NCBI RefSeq assembly: GCF_947502065.1
Contig: NZ_CANMYE010000010.1
Span: forward strand, 1 to 64,000
Source: an uncultured Pseudoteredinibacter sp.
GTDB taxonomy: Bacteria > Pseudomonadota > Gammaproteobacteria > Pseudomonadales > Cellvibrionaceae
DNA: 64,000 bases
Reading direction: 5' to 3'
Made by a program: the position numbers and the translations under genes. The notes below the pieces were generated by a model that did not search any database, had not been told where the DNA came from, and worked only from the letters and a program-made list of their open reading frames with translations. Positions 9,831 to 19,209 of the stretch are shown here, piece after piece. How positions within the stretch are numbered: the first letter of the stretch is position 1; the number at the start of each line of letters is the position of its first letter.

Positions 9831-10241
9831 ATGACGATGAAGAAGTTGCAGGGTAGCTGTCTATGTGGCCAGGTGCGTTTTACGGTGGCTGAGCCATTTT
9901 TATACGCCGGTTATTGCCACTGTACAATGTGCCGCAAAGCATCGGCGGCGGTGGGCACAGCGGTGGCGGCTGTGTCACCTAAGCAGTTTCAGATTACAGC
10001 AGGAGCTGGCGGTTTAAAGAGCTACCAACGCAGCGAGAAAACACATAGTTATTTTTGCGGTAGCTGCAGCTCGATGGTGTACGGTCAAAAGCCAGAAACG
10101 GGTGTGTTGCATATTCGGATGGGGCTGTTGGATGATGAACCATCAGAGCAGCCACAGGCCCATATTTTTGTGGCCTCTAAGGCAGGTTGGTATAGCATTC
10201 AAGACAATTTGCCGCAGTTTGAGCAGGCGCCAGTTGCATAG
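9831..10241 (+). CDS. GFA family (CENP-V/GFA domain) zinc-binding protein
   Basis: A 136-aa protein from ATG 9831, preceded by a CAGGAG ribosome-binding site; ATG 9837 is a possible alternative. Zinc-ligand cysteines are visible at 10 and 12 (SCLCGQV), 29, 31 and 34 (CHCTMCRK), and a later CGSCSSM. It is the first gene of a two-gene unit with a MarR regulator 35 bp downstream. A long perfect palindrome lies just upstream, so the enzyme is probably induced by the MarR ligand. The substrate is unknown; detoxification of a thiol-reactive compound is one possibility. Confidence 0.88.
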   Translation: MTMKKLQGSCLCGQVRFTVAEPFLYAGYCHCTMCRKASAAVGTAVAAVSPKQFQITAGAGGLKSYQRSEKTHSYFCGSCSSMVYGQKPETGVLHIRMGLLDDEPSEQPQAHIFVASKAGWYSIQDNLPQFEQAPVA

Positions 10242-10276
10242 TGTTGGCGCATTAAATATTGATTGTAGGTTTTAAA

Positions 10277-10714
10277 ATGAGTAAGAAAGAAGCAAGTCCC
10301 CAAGGGGAAATTTTGCAGCGTTTGTTTTTAAGTAGCGCTGAAATAACCAGGCAATTGGATAATAGCTTGGGTGCTATTCACGGTGTGGGTTTAACGGAGT
10401 TTATGGTTTTACAAACATTGGCTGCTGCGCACAATGGTAGCTTGAGGCGTATTGATATTGCTGAAAGTTTGGGACGCACGGCCTCTGGGATTACTCGTAT
10501 GCTAATGCCAATGGAAAAAGTTGGCTTAGTGGAGAAGGTGAGTAGCGCCCGTGATGCGAGGGTGAGTATGGTAAAAATTAGCGAGGCTGGGGAGCGTATT
10601 TTGGAAGAGGCCAGTGCTAGTTTTGAACAGAAGGCCGGGCAGGTATTGGGTGATCTTTCGGATAAGCAAATGGCCAGTTTGTTGGAGTGTTTGCGATTGT
10701 TGCCTGGGAATTAG
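10277..10714 (+). CDS. MarR family transcriptional regulator
   Basis: A 145-aa regulator from ATG 10277 (TAGGTTTTAAA precedes it; an in-frame TTG lies 18 bp upstream). The winged helix is clear: LTEFMVLQTLAAA, then RIDIAESLGRTASGITRMLM as the recognition region, then VEKVSSARDARVSMVKISEAG as the wing with the conserved DxR. Such dimers bind palindromic operators and release DNA when they bind a small aromatic or oxidant. Position behind the GFA gene suggests autoregulation through the palindrome at 9760-9805. Confidence 0.92.
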   Translation: MSKKEASPQGEILQRLFLSSAEITRQLDNSLGAIHGVGLTEFMVLQTLAAAHNGSLRRIDIAESLGRTASGITRMLMPMEKVGLVEKVSSARDARVSMVKISEAGERILEEASASFEQKAGQVLGDLSDKQMASLLECLRLLPGN

Positions 10715-10755
10715 TTGTTTTTTTGTTGGAAGTTTTAGCATCGTGCCTGAATCCT

Positions 10756-10807
10756 GGGGTCAGATCCCATGGGATCTGACCCCGTTTTGGGTATGGGATC
10801 TGACCCC
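10756..10807. repeat. GGGGTCAGA palindrome (copy 1) plus a half copy
   Basis: A 28-bp perfect palindrome GGGGTCAGATCCC/ATGGGATCTGACCCC occupies 10756-10783. A right half (ATGGGATCTGACCCC) recurs at 10793-10807. It sits between the convergent marR and mmsA genes. Other copies occur at 22588, 22718, 30912, 31032, 31151, 48991 and 49123. Confidence 0.9.
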
Positions 10808-10815
10808 GCTCCCTT

Positions 10816-12312
10816 TTATTGATTACTTGGGAAGGAAAATTGGGCGGTTTCGCGTACGCCGCCTGATGGCCAGCGTTGGGTAATGGTTTTACGTTTGGTG
10901 TAAAAACGCACGGCGTCTGGGCCGTAGGCGTGTAGATCACCGAAAAGTGAACGCTTCCAGCCGCCGAAGCTGTGGCAGGCTACAGGTACCGGCAGTGGAA
11001 CATTTACACCCACCATGCCAACTTTGATGTTGTCACTAAAGTAACGTGCGGCTTCACCGTCGCGGGTGAAGATGCAGGTGCCGTTACCAAATTCATGGGC
11101 ATCAATTAAATCCATGGCTTCTTGCATGTTTTCAACACGTACCACACACAATACTGGGCCAAAGATTTCGTCGGTATAAATGCTCATGTCGCTTTTAACG
11201 TGATCGAATAGGGTGCCACCCAAGAAGTAGCCTTCCTCGTGACCGGCCACCACTAAACCTCGGCCATCCACTACCAAGCTGGCACCAGCGGCTTCGCCGG
11301 CATCGACATAGCCTTTTACCTTTTCATAGTGCTGCTGGGTAATGAGTGGGCCCATATCGTTGCTATTATCAGTACCTGGGCCAACTTTTAGGCTTGCAAG
11401 TTGCTCTTTAAGTTTGGCGACTAAGGCATCGCCAGTGTCGTTACCCACGGCAACGGCTACCGAGATGGCCATGCAACGCTCACCGCAAGAGCCATAAGCG
11501 GCTCCCATTAGGGCGTTTACCGCATTATCTAAATCGGCATCTGGCATAACGATGGCGTGGTTTTTAGCACCACCTAAAGCCTGTACGCGCTTACCATTGC
11601 TGTTGCCAGTGTTGTAAATATATTCAGCGATGGGGGTTGAGCCCACAAAAGAAATTGCGTGTACTTCGGGTGCTTCTAGTAAGCTATCAACAGCTTCTTT
11701 ATCACCATTAATCACATTGAATACGCCATCGGGTAAGCCAGCTTCTTTAAGCAATTCAGCCAGTAAAATGGCACAACTTGGATCACGCTCAGATGGTTTT
11801 AAAATAAAGGTATTGCCGCAAACGATGGCCATTGGGAACATCCACATAGGCACCATGGCTGGAAAATTAAATGGCGTAATACCGGCAACCACACCTAAAG
11901 GCTGGAATTCGCTCCAAGAATCTATAGCGGGGCCTACATTTTTACTGTGCTCGCCCTTTAATAGCTCGGGTGCACCACAGGCATATTCAACCACTTCCAC
12001 ACCGCGAATAAACTCACCGTGGGCATCGTTCAACACTTTGCCGTGCTCTTCGGTAATGGCGGCAACGATTTTATCGGCATTGGCTTCTAGTAGCTCTTTG
12101 TACTTAAACATAATGCGCGCGCGTTTCAATGGGGGGGTATCGCGCCATGCGGGGTAGGCTGCCTGTGCTGCGTCGATAGCTTTTTGCACAGTGCTTTTGC
12201 TCGCCAAGGCAACTTGTTTGCTCACCTGGCCTGTGGCTGGGTTAAATACATTTTGGTTGCGCTCGTTATCGGCAACATTTTGGCCGTTAATAAAATGTCC
12301 TACGGTGTTCAT
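10816..12312 (-). CDS. mmsA: CoA-acylating methylmalonate/malonate-semialdehyde dehydrogenase
   Basis: A 498-aa ALDH-superfamily enzyme starting at ATG 12312 (TTGGAA upstream; the longer reading uses TTG 12324). Full-length family features are visible: PFNFPAMVPMWMFP in the cofactor cleft, KPSERDPS, VGSTPIAEY, and the catalytic Cys in GSCGERCMA. MmsA oxidises methylmalonate or malonate semialdehyde to propionyl-CoA or acetyl-CoA with NAD+ and CoA. The neighbouring omega-transaminase, in the same orientation, would supply malonate semialdehyde from beta-alanine, so here it probably makes acetyl-CoA. Confidence 0.95.
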   Translation of the reverse strand: MNTVGHFINGQNVADNERNQNVFNPATGQVSKQVALASKSTVQKAIDAAQAAYPAWRDTPPLKRARIMFKYKELLEANADKIVAAITEEHGKVLNDAHGEFIRGVEVVEYACGAPELLKGEHSKNVGPAIDSWSEFQPLGVVAGITPFNFPAMVPMWMFPMAIVCGNTFILKPSERDPSCAILLAELLKEAGLPDGVFNVINGDKEAVDSLLEAPEVHAISFVGSTPIAEYIYNTGNSNGKRVQALGGAKNHAIVMPDADLDNAVNALMGAAYGSCGERCMAISVAVAVGNDTGDALVAKLKEQLASLKVGPGTDNSNDMGPLITQQHYEKVKGYVDAGEAAGASLVVDGRGLVVAGHEEGYFLGGTLFDHVKSDMSIYTDEIFGPVLCVVRVENMQEAMDLIDAHEFGNGTCIFTRDGEAARYFSDNIKVGMVGVNVPLPVPVACHSFGGWKRSLFGDLHAYGPDAVRFYTKRKTITQRWPSGGVRETAQFSFPSNQ

Positions 12313-12479
12313 AATAAATTCCAAAATTTATAGGCGTTAAAATGGCCCTGAATCTGTTTGCTCTCTTTAAATTCCTTCGCTTTAAAAACTTGCTTTAAAA
12401 CTAGTTTCAAAGAGCAAACCAAAGGGGGCCGTTTGCGAACTAAAAAGTGATTGCTTACAACATTTCTTACAATAATGCC

Positions 12480-13814
12480 CTAAAGGCTATTAATAGATTC
12501 ACCAAGCGCATTTACCAAGCTATCGATCTCGCTAGCTTCGGTGGTAAAGGGGAGGCCTAGTTGAATTGTGTCGCCGCCATAGCGCACGTAGAAGCCTTTT
12601 TCCCACATCTTCATTGCCACTTGATAAGGGCGCAGTAAGGGCTCACCAGGAGCCGCTTCAAAGCTAAGGCCCGCAGCAAAACCATAGTTGCGAATATCGC
12701 TGATGTACTGGCTGCCTTTAAGGCCGTGAATGGCTTCTTCAAATAAAGGCGCCATGCTGTCAACGCGCTGGGGAAGCTGTTCGTTTTCCAAAACGTCTAA
12801 GGCGGCAAGGCCAGCGGCACAAGCGACGGGGTGGGCAGAGTAGGTGTAACCGTGGGGTAGCTCTAAAATATATTCGGCGCCGGCGGTTGCCATAAAGCAA
12901 TCGTAAATTTCTTGCTTAACAGCTACGGCTCCCATTGGAATGGCGCCGTTAGTTAGCTGCTTGGCCATGTTTACAATATCGGGTTTTACGTCGAAAGCCT
13001 CGGCGCCGGTGTTGGCACCCATACGGCCAAAAGCGGTAATCACCTCATCAAAAATCAATAAGATATCGTGTTGATCACAGATCTCACGCAAGCGTTGTAA
13101 ATAGCCTTGGGGTGGCGGAATCACACCGGCCGAGCCCGCCAGCGGTTCAACAATGACAGCGGCGATATTGCTGGCATCGTGCAGGGCAATCATTTCTAGT
13201 AGCTCATCGGCTAGATGCGCGCCATGGCTCGGCATGCCTTTACTAAAACGATTCTCAGCGGTCATGGTGTGGGAGAGGTGATCGGCATCTACCGCTGTGC
13301 CGTAAAGTGCACGGTTAGCGCCAATGCCACCCACACTGATACCGCCCCAGTTTACTCCGTGGTAACCCTTGGCTCGGCCAATCAGTTTGGTCTTGCTGGC
13401 CATACCACGCTTACGCCAATAAGCACGGGCAATCTTCAGCGCTGTCTCGGTGGATTCTGATCCAGAGCCGGTGAAAAATACGCGATTAATACCTGCCGGC
13501 ATAAATTCGGTAATACGGTGAGCCAGCTCAAAGGCTTTGGGGTGGCCAAACTGAAAGGCAGGAGAGTAGTCCAGCTGCTTTACTTGCTGGGCTACGGCTT
13601 CGGTAATTTCCGGGCGGCTATGACCTAGGCCACTGGTCCAAAGCCCTGAGAGACCATCAAAGATCTTGCGGCCTTCACTGTCGTAGTAATAGTTTCCTTC
13701 AGCCGAAATGATAAGGCGCGGGTCCTGTTTAAACTGGCGGTTAGCCGTAAAAGGCATCCAGTGGGCATCTAATTGCTCTTGGCTTAAGCCGGCTTTGGGG
13801 TCGTGTTGTGTCAT
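12480..13814 (-). CDS. Omega-amino acid (beta-alanine):pyruvate aminotransferase
   Basis: A 444-aa class III PLP enzyme of normal length. Visible are the N-terminal AHWMPFTANRQFK typical of beta-alanine:pyruvate transaminases, the FTGSGSESTETA phosphate-binding region (113-124), Asp256 in FDEVITAFGRMG, and the PLP lysine Lys285 in MAKQLTNGAIPMGAV. It moves the amino group of beta-alanine or another omega-amine to pyruvate, giving malonate semialdehyde and alanine. mmsA follows 168 bp downstream on the same strand. The gene is divergent from a LysR regulator, the usual layout for this pathway. Confidence 0.93.
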   Translation of the reverse strand: MTQHDPKAGLSQEQLDAHWMPFTANRQFKQDPRLIISAEGNYYYDSEGRKIFDGLSGLWTSGLGHSRPEITEAVAQQVKQLDYSPAFQFGHPKAFELAHRITEFMPAGINRVFFTGSGSESTETALKIARAYWRKRGMASKTKLIGRAKGYHGVNWGGISVGGIGANRALYGTAVDADHLSHTMTAENRFSKGMPSHGAHLADELLEMIALHDASNIAAVIVEPLAGSAGVIPPPQGYLQRLREICDQHDILLIFDEVITAFGRMGANTGAEAFDVKPDIVNMAKQLTNGAIPMGAVAVKQEIYDCFMATAGAEYILELPHGYTYSAHPVACAAGLAALDVLENEQLPQRVDSMAPLFEEAIHGLKGSQYISDIRNYGFAAGLSFEAAPGEPLLRPYQVAMKMWEKGFYVRYGGDTIQLGLPFTTEASEIDSLVNALGESINSL

Positions 13815-13929
13815 AACATCTGGCTCATATACAAACTTTGTGAATCTCTAGCCAAGGTTTTCACCCTGCTAAGGACAATTTGGGGCTAGTCTAGTCCTGT
13901 CATTTTGTTGTATAAATGCCTCATGTTGA

Positions 13930-14898
13930 ATGTTAAGTGTGGTATTTATGAAACAAAAGAAAAAACCCAAAGCAGCGCTAAGTACTAGCCCGCTAGGGCA
14001 GCTGAGCGATGTGGATTTGCGCTTGCTTCGGGTCTTTAAAAGTGTGGTGGAGGCCGGTGGCCTAAGCGCTGCCGAGCTAGAGCTTAATATCGGCCGCTCT
14101 ACCATCTCTCGCCACTTAAAGGATCTAGAGATTCGCTTAGGCATGAATCTAGCCAAGCGTGGCCGCAGTGGTTTTGCCCTTACCGATGAAGGCGCCAATA
14201 TTTATCGAGCCACCTTAAATCTTCTGGGCTCTATTGAGAGCTTTCGCAACGAGGTTAACGACATTCATCAGAGTCTTACTGGCAAGTTGAGCATTGCGCT
14301 ATTTGATAAGACTGCCGGTAACCCGGCCTGCCATATCGATAAGGCTATCGCGCGCTACGTAGAGGAAGCCCCCGAAGTAGCTTTAGAGCTGCATGTCGAG
14401 CCTATTAATGTGATTGAGAAAGGGGTAATGGAAGGGCGCTTTCAGTTAGGGGTGATCCCAGCGCATCGAGAGTCCACAAGCCTTAGCTACCTGTCTTTGT
14501 TTAATGAGCAAATGTATTTGTACTGTGGCAATAATCATCCATTGTTTGATCAAGATGACACTGTGATTGCTGCGAGCGAGGTGTTGCAATACCCCTATGC
14601 TGGTTTGGGTTACCACTCGCCTAATATGGAAGTAGGGCAAAAGCTCGCTATGCAGCGCGGAGCAACGGCCTATGATCAAGAGGCGATTGTGCACTTGGTG
14701 CTATCCAATTGTTTTTTGGGATATTTGCCAGAACACTACGCTGCAAAATGGGTAGAGCGTGGAGAAATGCGCGCCGTCGCTTGCGAGCAGTTTCAATATT
14801 TATGCGAGTTTATGGCAATTACTAAGGGCTCACCTAAACCATCAAGAATATTACAGAGTTTTTTGAACTGCCTAGAGCTTGCCCATAAACAGCCTTGA
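13930..14898 (+). CDS. LysR family transcriptional regulator
   Basis: A 322-aa LysR protein. The winged-helix region is LRLLRVFKSVVEAGG...STISRHLKDLEIRLG (about residues 28-80), followed by a periplasmic-binding-type effector domain. Start ATG 13930 is used; ATG 13948 is possible and neither has a strong ribosome-binding site. It is divergent from the transaminase, with 115 bp between, so it probably activates the beta-alanine/mmsA genes and represses itself. The effector is unknown. The stop codon falls within the first unit of a 23-bp tandem repeat. Confidence 0.92.
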   Translation: MLSVVFMKQKKKPKAALSTSPLGQLSDVDLRLLRVFKSVVEAGGLSAAELELNIGRSTISRHLKDLEIRLGMNLAKRGRSGFALTDEGANIYRATLNLLGSIESFRNEVNDIHQSLTGKLSIALFDKTAGNPACHIDKAIARYVEEAPEVALELHVEPINVIEKGVMEGRFQLGVIPAHRESTSLSYLSLFNEQMYLYCGNNHPLFDQDDTVIAASEVLQYPYAGLGYHSPNMEVGQKLAMQRGATAYDQEAIVHLVLSNCFLGYLPEHYAAKWVERGEMRAVACEQFQYLCEFMAITKGSPKPSRILQSFLNCLELAHKQP

Positions 14899-15005
14899 GC
14901 GGTATTTAAGAGCAATCTTGAGCGGTATTTAAGAGCAATCTTGAGCGGTATTTAAGAGCAGCCTTGAGCAGTATGTAGAAAAACAGCCTTGAGCGGTATA
15001 TCAAT
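14894..15005. repeat. 23-bp tandem repeat, three full and two degenerate units
   Basis: CTTGAGCGGTATTTAAGAGC-type units start at 14894, 14917 and 14940 and are nearly identical. A longer variant at 14963 and a partial unit at about 14988 follow. The array begins inside the LysR stop codon region and ends just before the transglutaminase-like gene. No ORF with a start signal uses it. Confidence 0.85.
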
Positions 15006-15031
15006 AAAAAGAAAAGGATTAACCATAAACC

Positions 15032-15685
15032 ATGCAAGAGTATCTTAAAGCCACAGATTACATTGAAAGTGAGCATCCCGCAGTGTTGGCATTTGTGGAA
15101 AAACACATATCGGGCGAGGATGAACTAAGTAAGGTACTTTCGCTTTATTATGCTGTGCGCGATGAGATCTTTTACGATCCATTTACAGCCGATTTACAAA
15201 GCCAGGGTTTTAAAGCCAGTCATGTGTTGGAAACGCAAAGAGCTTGGTGTGTGCCCAAGGCGATTTTATTAGCCGCCTGTTGCCGATCTATTGGAGTACC
15301 GGCAAGGCTCGGTTTTGCCGATGTGAGCAATCACCTATCCACCGAGAAAATGCGCCAGGCAATGGAAACCGATGTGTTCTATTGGCATGGCTACACCTCT
15401 ATATATCTACAGGGCAAATGGGTGAAAGCAACGCCTGCCTTTAATATCGAGCTCTGCGATAAGTTTGGCTTAAAGCCTTTAGAGTTTAATGGCGTCGATG
15501 ATTCTCTGTACCATGAGTTTGATCAGGCCGGCAATCGCCATATGGAGTATCTCAATGAGCGTGGTGAATATGCCGATTTGCCTTATGATGAGCTAATCAC
15601 TGATTTTAAAAAGTACTATCCTAAAATGAGCGCGTTACATGGTTTGAGTTTCGATGAGGAGGTACGCAAAGAGGTAGCGAAATAA
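15032..15685 (+). CDS. Transglutaminase-like cysteine protease-fold protein
   Basis: A 217-aa soluble protein from ATG 15032. The core motif is visible: Cys73 in RAWCVPKAILLAACCRSIG, with the usual helix behind it, and His114 in FYWHGYTSIYLQGKWVKATP. The position that usually carries the third residue of the Cys-His-Asp triad (D in W..VDxT) reads KAT, so activity by the standard mechanism is uncertain. No signal peptide, so it should act in the cytoplasm. Homologues are often annotated only as transglutaminase-like domain proteins; the substrate is unknown. Confidence 0.85.
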   Translation: MQEYLKATDYIESEHPAVLAFVEKHISGEDELSKVLSLYYAVRDEIFYDPFTADLQSQGFKASHVLETQRAWCVPKAILLAACCRSIGVPARLGFADVSNHLSTEKMRQAMETDVFYWHGYTSIYLQGKWVKATPAFNIELCDKFGLKPLEFNGVDDSLYHEFDQAGNRHMEYLNERGEYADLPYDELITDFKKYYPKMSALHGLSFDEEVRKEVAK

Positions 15686-16114
15686 TCCGTAAAGGTCTAA
15701 AAATTAACAGGCTATCACTACACCTCTAATCCTTTGCAGTCCTTATCGTCGCTCTAAAGAAAGCGTTCTATAGGGGCGGCTTTCGTACAAATTTAAGTTC
15801 TTCCTATTGCGCCTTAGCACTTCATTGCAAACAGCACCGTTTATCAACTGCTGTGATTTGTTTAAAAATACCAGTATTGGTTATTCCCCTCTATAAGTTC
15901 TTGTCTTTTCGGGATAAAAAGTAATCGCAAATCAAATGATTGGTGATGCAATTAAAATAAATGTCTTCTGAAATAACCTTGCATTGAATCTGGATAAGCA
16001 TCAACTATGCTCAGTTTGAAGGGTTTGCTTTGTTGGGTTTGTCAGCATCGCGAAAATAGGAATTGCCGACAATTATCGAAATGATGACAGTCGCAAAACT
16101 GCGGGAAATTCTAC
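15686..16114. other. Intergenic region before the chemoreceptor operon
   Basis: 429 bp with no gene I can support. A sigma70-like pair TTGAAT - 16 bp - TATGCT lies near 15985-16012. A GCCGACAA box at 16065-16072 resembles the sigma28 -10 element but has no matching -35. Either could drive the MCP gene at 16115. Confidence 0.4.
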
Positions 16115-17743
16115 ATGCTATCCGCCGTGTTACTTAACGTGTCTTGGCGTTTCAAAATTATGCTGCTAGGCGCCTTGCCATTATTGCTATTGGTTTTGGT
16201 GTCGGCTGTTTCTGGCTTAACGCTGCAACAACAAAACAATAAAGTGGCTACTGTGTTGGCGGATTTTCAGCTACGCCAAGAGGTGGCCAGTAACAGTGCC
16301 CTAGCAATAGTGCGTTACCAAGAGGCCGTAATGGGGCTTATTGTGGCCAATCAATCTTCCGATATCCGCAAAGGGGCAATAGCGTCTATTCGTGCATCGT
16401 CCTCGGTTGACGAAAGCATACAGCTGCTTCAAAAATCCATGCCTAATGACCCGCAAGTCAAACAACTGGCGCAAACCTTGGCTGAGATTCGGCCTCAACA
16501 AATGAAGTTAATTTCACTGGCAAAAGCCAATAAAGATGAAGAAGCTTTTGCCAGCGTGCAGGCCCTTTCTGAGCAAACCAATAAAGTATTTAATCTGGCC
16601 AAGACCGTTTTGGAGAGAGAGCAAAAGCAATTGGGGGTGATTGGGGAACAAAATAGCGCTGAAGGCCGGCAATTGAGTATGGGGCTCTGGGTTGTCTCGG
16701 GTGTTTTTATCGTTCTTGTCGGTAGTATTTGTTGGTATTTGAGTAAAGTGTTATTGCAAGGCTTGCAAGAGATTCGAGATATTTCGAATGATTTTGCTGA
16801 TGGCAATTTGCAACAAAGGGCTTGCGATTATCCAGAGGGATCGACCTGCGAGCTGGCGGCCGCTGAATTGGCTCTCTATAAGGCGATCAACCAAACCCAG
16901 CAAACCGTGGAGGGTATTCGCTCTCAGGCCCAAGCATTACAAAAGAATTCAGCAGAGATCGGCCAGTCTGCAACTCAGACAAAAGATCGTACCGAGCAAT
17001 TACAGCAGCAAATAACGGTGATCGACAGTAGCATTGAATCTCTTAATAATTTATCAGATGACGTCGCCAGTGAGCTGAAAAAAGGTCAAGATGGATCGTC
17101 GCAAACCGCCAGTGCCTGTCATCAGGCCAGCACCGAGATAGGCATTGCTCTCAATAAGTTTCAAGGCTTTGAATCTGAATTGAAAGAAGCCATGGATAAA
17201 ACCAATGAGCTATCGGGCTCTGCCGATATGATCCGCGATATTACCGGCACCATTCGTGATATCTCCGAGCAGACCAATCTTTTAGCCTTGAATGCGGCTA
17301 TTGAAGCGGCTAGAGCGGGTGATCAGGGGCGCGGCTTTGCAGTGGTGGCCGAAGAGGTACGCAATTTAGCGAAACGTTCCTCCGAGGCGGTTGAGCAGAT
17401 ATCCACCTTGGCGATTTCCATGGGCAGCAATGTAAGCGAGGCAATTTCTCAGCTGAATCATTCTGGTGAAACCATGGAGGAAAATATTCAGTTGTTGAGC
17501 GATACCGTGAAGAACACCGAGCATTCCAGCCGCTCCTCTGAGCAAGCGGTAAAACAGCTTGGTGATATTCAGCAGCAAAACAGTGTGCAGAAAAAAGAAA
17601 TCGATAATATCTGCGTGATTGCCGATCAACTCACGGCTTCTTCTGAAATAAATCTCAATGTGGTTCAGGGGCTTAATGGTTTGGCCAATGAATTGGATGC
17701 AACTGCCCGAGAGCTAAATGGCTTGGTGGCACACTTTAGCTAA
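16115..17743 (+). CDS. Methyl-accepting chemotaxis protein
   Basis: A 542-aa transmembrane chemoreceptor. TM1 is residues 14-36, a helical periplasmic sensor region of about 150 residues follows, and TM2 is 188-210. A short HAMP-like region comes next, then the cytoplasmic coiled coil with the highly conserved hairpin tip [20 protein letters not shown] (383-402) and [16 protein letters not shown]. It signals through CheW/CheA to the flagellar or pilus motor. There is no C-terminal CheR-docking pentapeptide. Only 32 bp separate it from a dihaem peroxidase gene, which suggests a shared transcript and a redox-linked signal (inference). Confidence 0.95.
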   Translation: MLSAVLLNVSWRFKIMLLGALPLLLLVLVSAVSGLTLQQQNNKVATVLADFQLRQEVASNSALAIVRYQEAVMGLIVANQSSDIRKGAIASIRASSSVDESIQLLQKSMPNDPQVKQLAQTLAEIRPQQMKLISLAKANKDEEAFASVQALSEQTNKVFNLAKTVLEREQKQLGVIGEQNSAEGRQLSMGLWVVSGVFIVLVGSICWYLSKVLLQGLQEIRDISNDFADGNLQQRACDYPEGSTCELAAAELALYKAINQTQQTVEGIRSQAQALQKNSAEIGQSATQTKDRTEQLQQQITVIDSSIESLNNLSDDVASELKKGQDGSSQTASACHQASTEIGIALNKFQGFESELKEAMDKTNELSGSADMIRDITGTIRDISEQTNLLALNAAIEAARAGDQGRGFAVVAEEVRNLAKRSSEAVEQISTLAISMGSNVSEAISQLNHSGETMEENIQLLSDTVKNTEHSSRSSEQAVKQLGDIQQQNSVQKKEIDNICVIADQLTASSEINLNVVQGLNGLANELDATARELNGLVAHFS

Positions 17744-17775
17744 CCCCAAAATCCTAGAAAGGAAGCGAGAAAACG

Positions 17776-18837
17776 ATGAAAAAACTGAATCACAAGCGGG
17801 CAATGCTACTGACAGCTTTATCGTTTGTGGTGTTGTTTTGTACCGGCTTAAAAACCGCCAAGCTTGATGAAGTGGTCTATATGCCAGGGCATCCAAGTTT
17901 ACAACAATGGCTGCTGCCAGATGTGCCGCCGCAGCCAGAGGATAACCGATTAAACGATGATCGAATCGCGCTTGGCAAAGCCCTATTTTTTGATCCGCGT
18001 TTGTCCCAAAAGGGCAATATGTCTTGCGCTACTTGCCATAACCCTAGCTTGGGTTGGAGTGATGGCTTGCCGACATCCGTAGGTCACGATGGTAAGCCAT
18101 TAGGGAGGGCCTCACCTACGGTGATCAACACCGCTTTTAACTCGATTCAAATGTGGGATGGCCGCAAAAAGACTCTCGAAGACCAAGCCATTGGCCCGAT
18201 GGAATCCGGTGATGAAATGGCGACGGATATAGAAAAGATGTTTAGCTTTCTACGCTCCAGCAAAGGCTATCAGGCGATGTTTGAAAAAGCCTACCCCGGC
18301 GAAGAGATCGGCCGCTCAACACTGACCCGAGCGATTGCAAGTTTTGAACGCACGGTGATTAGCAATCAATCGCCCTTTGATCGTTGGGTTAAGGGCGATA
18401 AGCAAGCAATGAGCGCCGCCGCAATCAACGGCTTTAAGTTATTTATGGACAGAGATAAAGGTAACTGCGCCGCTTGCCACAGTGGCGCCAACTTTACCGA
18501 CAATGGTTTTCATAACTTGGGCTTGGCCTCTTTCGCGGATAATGAGCCTGATCTTGGGCGCTTTTCAGAAAGGCCTTTGCGCTTGATGAAAGGGGCTTTT
18601 AAAACACCAACTTTACGTGATGTAAGCCGTACTGCGCCTTACTTCCATGACGGTAGTGCGCCGGACTTGGCCGCAGTTGTTGATCATTACGCGCTTGGTG
18701 GTGTGGTGACTTCGAATCTATCGCCCAATATGAAGGCGCTAACACTGAGTGCTCAAGAGAAGGCTGATATCGTGACATTTATGGAAGCATTAACTAGCCC
18801 TATGCCGGCGATTAGTATGCCTGAGTTACCTCAGTAA
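17776..18837 (+). CDS. MauG/CcpA-like dihaem cytochrome c peroxidase
   Basis: A 353-aa exported dihaem protein from ATG 17776 (AGGAAGCGAG upstream). A hydrophobic N-terminus (10-25) serves as signal or anchor. Haem motifs are CATCH (84-88) and CAACH (231-235). The family signatures GKALFFDPRLS, SPTVINTAFN, MWDGR and TPTLRDVSRTAPYFHDG are present. Family members reduce H2O2 with electrons from small c-cytochromes or cupredoxins, or modify protein residues as MauG does. Both possible electron donors are encoded directly downstream (cupredoxin and cytochrome c), which supports a periplasmic peroxidase chain. Confidence 0.92.
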   Translation: MKKLNHKRAMLLTALSFVVLFCTGLKTAKLDEVVYMPGHPSLQQWLLPDVPPQPEDNRLNDDRIALGKALFFDPRLSQKGNMSCATCHNPSLGWSDGLPTSVGHDGKPLGRASPTVINTAFNSIQMWDGRKKTLEDQAIGPMESGDEMATDIEKMFSFLRSSKGYQAMFEKAYPGEEIGRSTLTRAIASFERTVISNQSPFDRWVKGDKQAMSAAAINGFKLFMDRDKGNCAACHSGANFTDNGFHNLGLASFADNEPDLGRFSERPLRLMKGAFKTPTLRDVSRTAPYFHDGSAPDLAAVVDHYALGGVVTSNLSPNMKALTLSAQEKADIVTFMEALTSPMPAISMPELPQ

Positions 18838-18885
18838 TTATTGGAAGTAAAGCAAAAAACTAGGGAGCAATAAAAGGATTACTCT

Positions 18886-19209
18886 ATGAGAACATTAATT
18901 TTACCGCTAACGTTGCTTAGCCTAGCCTGCTCATTTAGCGCAGTGACGATGGCTGCCGAGCATGAGGTAGGGCAGAAGGATAAGCAATTCACCAAAAAAT
19001 CCATCTCTGTAAAGGTGGGGGATAAGGTTAACTTTGTGAACAATGATGAAATTTTTCACAATGTATTTAGCTTGTCTGATGCCAAGTTATTTGACTTAGG
19101 CTCTTATCCTAAAGGTGATTCCCGCTCGGTAACCTTCGATCAAAAAGGTGTGGTTGAAGTTGAGTGTGCCATTCACCCTGATATGAAAATGACGGTCAAT
19201 GTCGAATAA
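18886..19209 (+). CDS. Periplasmic cupredoxin (plastocyanin/pseudoazurin-like)
   Basis: A 107-aa blue-copper protein with a signal peptide (about 1-24). The type 1 copper ligands are visible: His58 in EIFHNVF, then Cys94, His97 and Met102 (or Met100) in ECAIHPDMKM. It should carry electrons in the periplasm. It lies 48 bp after the dihaem peroxidase, and its last codons overlap the start of the cytochrome c gene, so the three are very probably translated from one mRNA. Confidence 0.92.
   Translation: MRTLILPLTLLSLACSFSAVTMAAEHEVGQKDKQFTKKSISVKVGDKVNFVNNDEIFHNVFSLSDAKLFDLGSYPKGDSRSVTFDQKGVVEVECAIHPDMKMTVNVE

Noticed and set aside
14894-15005. Possible CRISPR array
   Set aside because: Units follow each other without spacers and no cas gene is nearby.
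16065-16072. GCCGACAA as a sigma28 promoter -10 for the chemoreceptor
   Set aside because: The matching -35 (TAAA-type) is absent at the right spacing, so the match is too weak to call.
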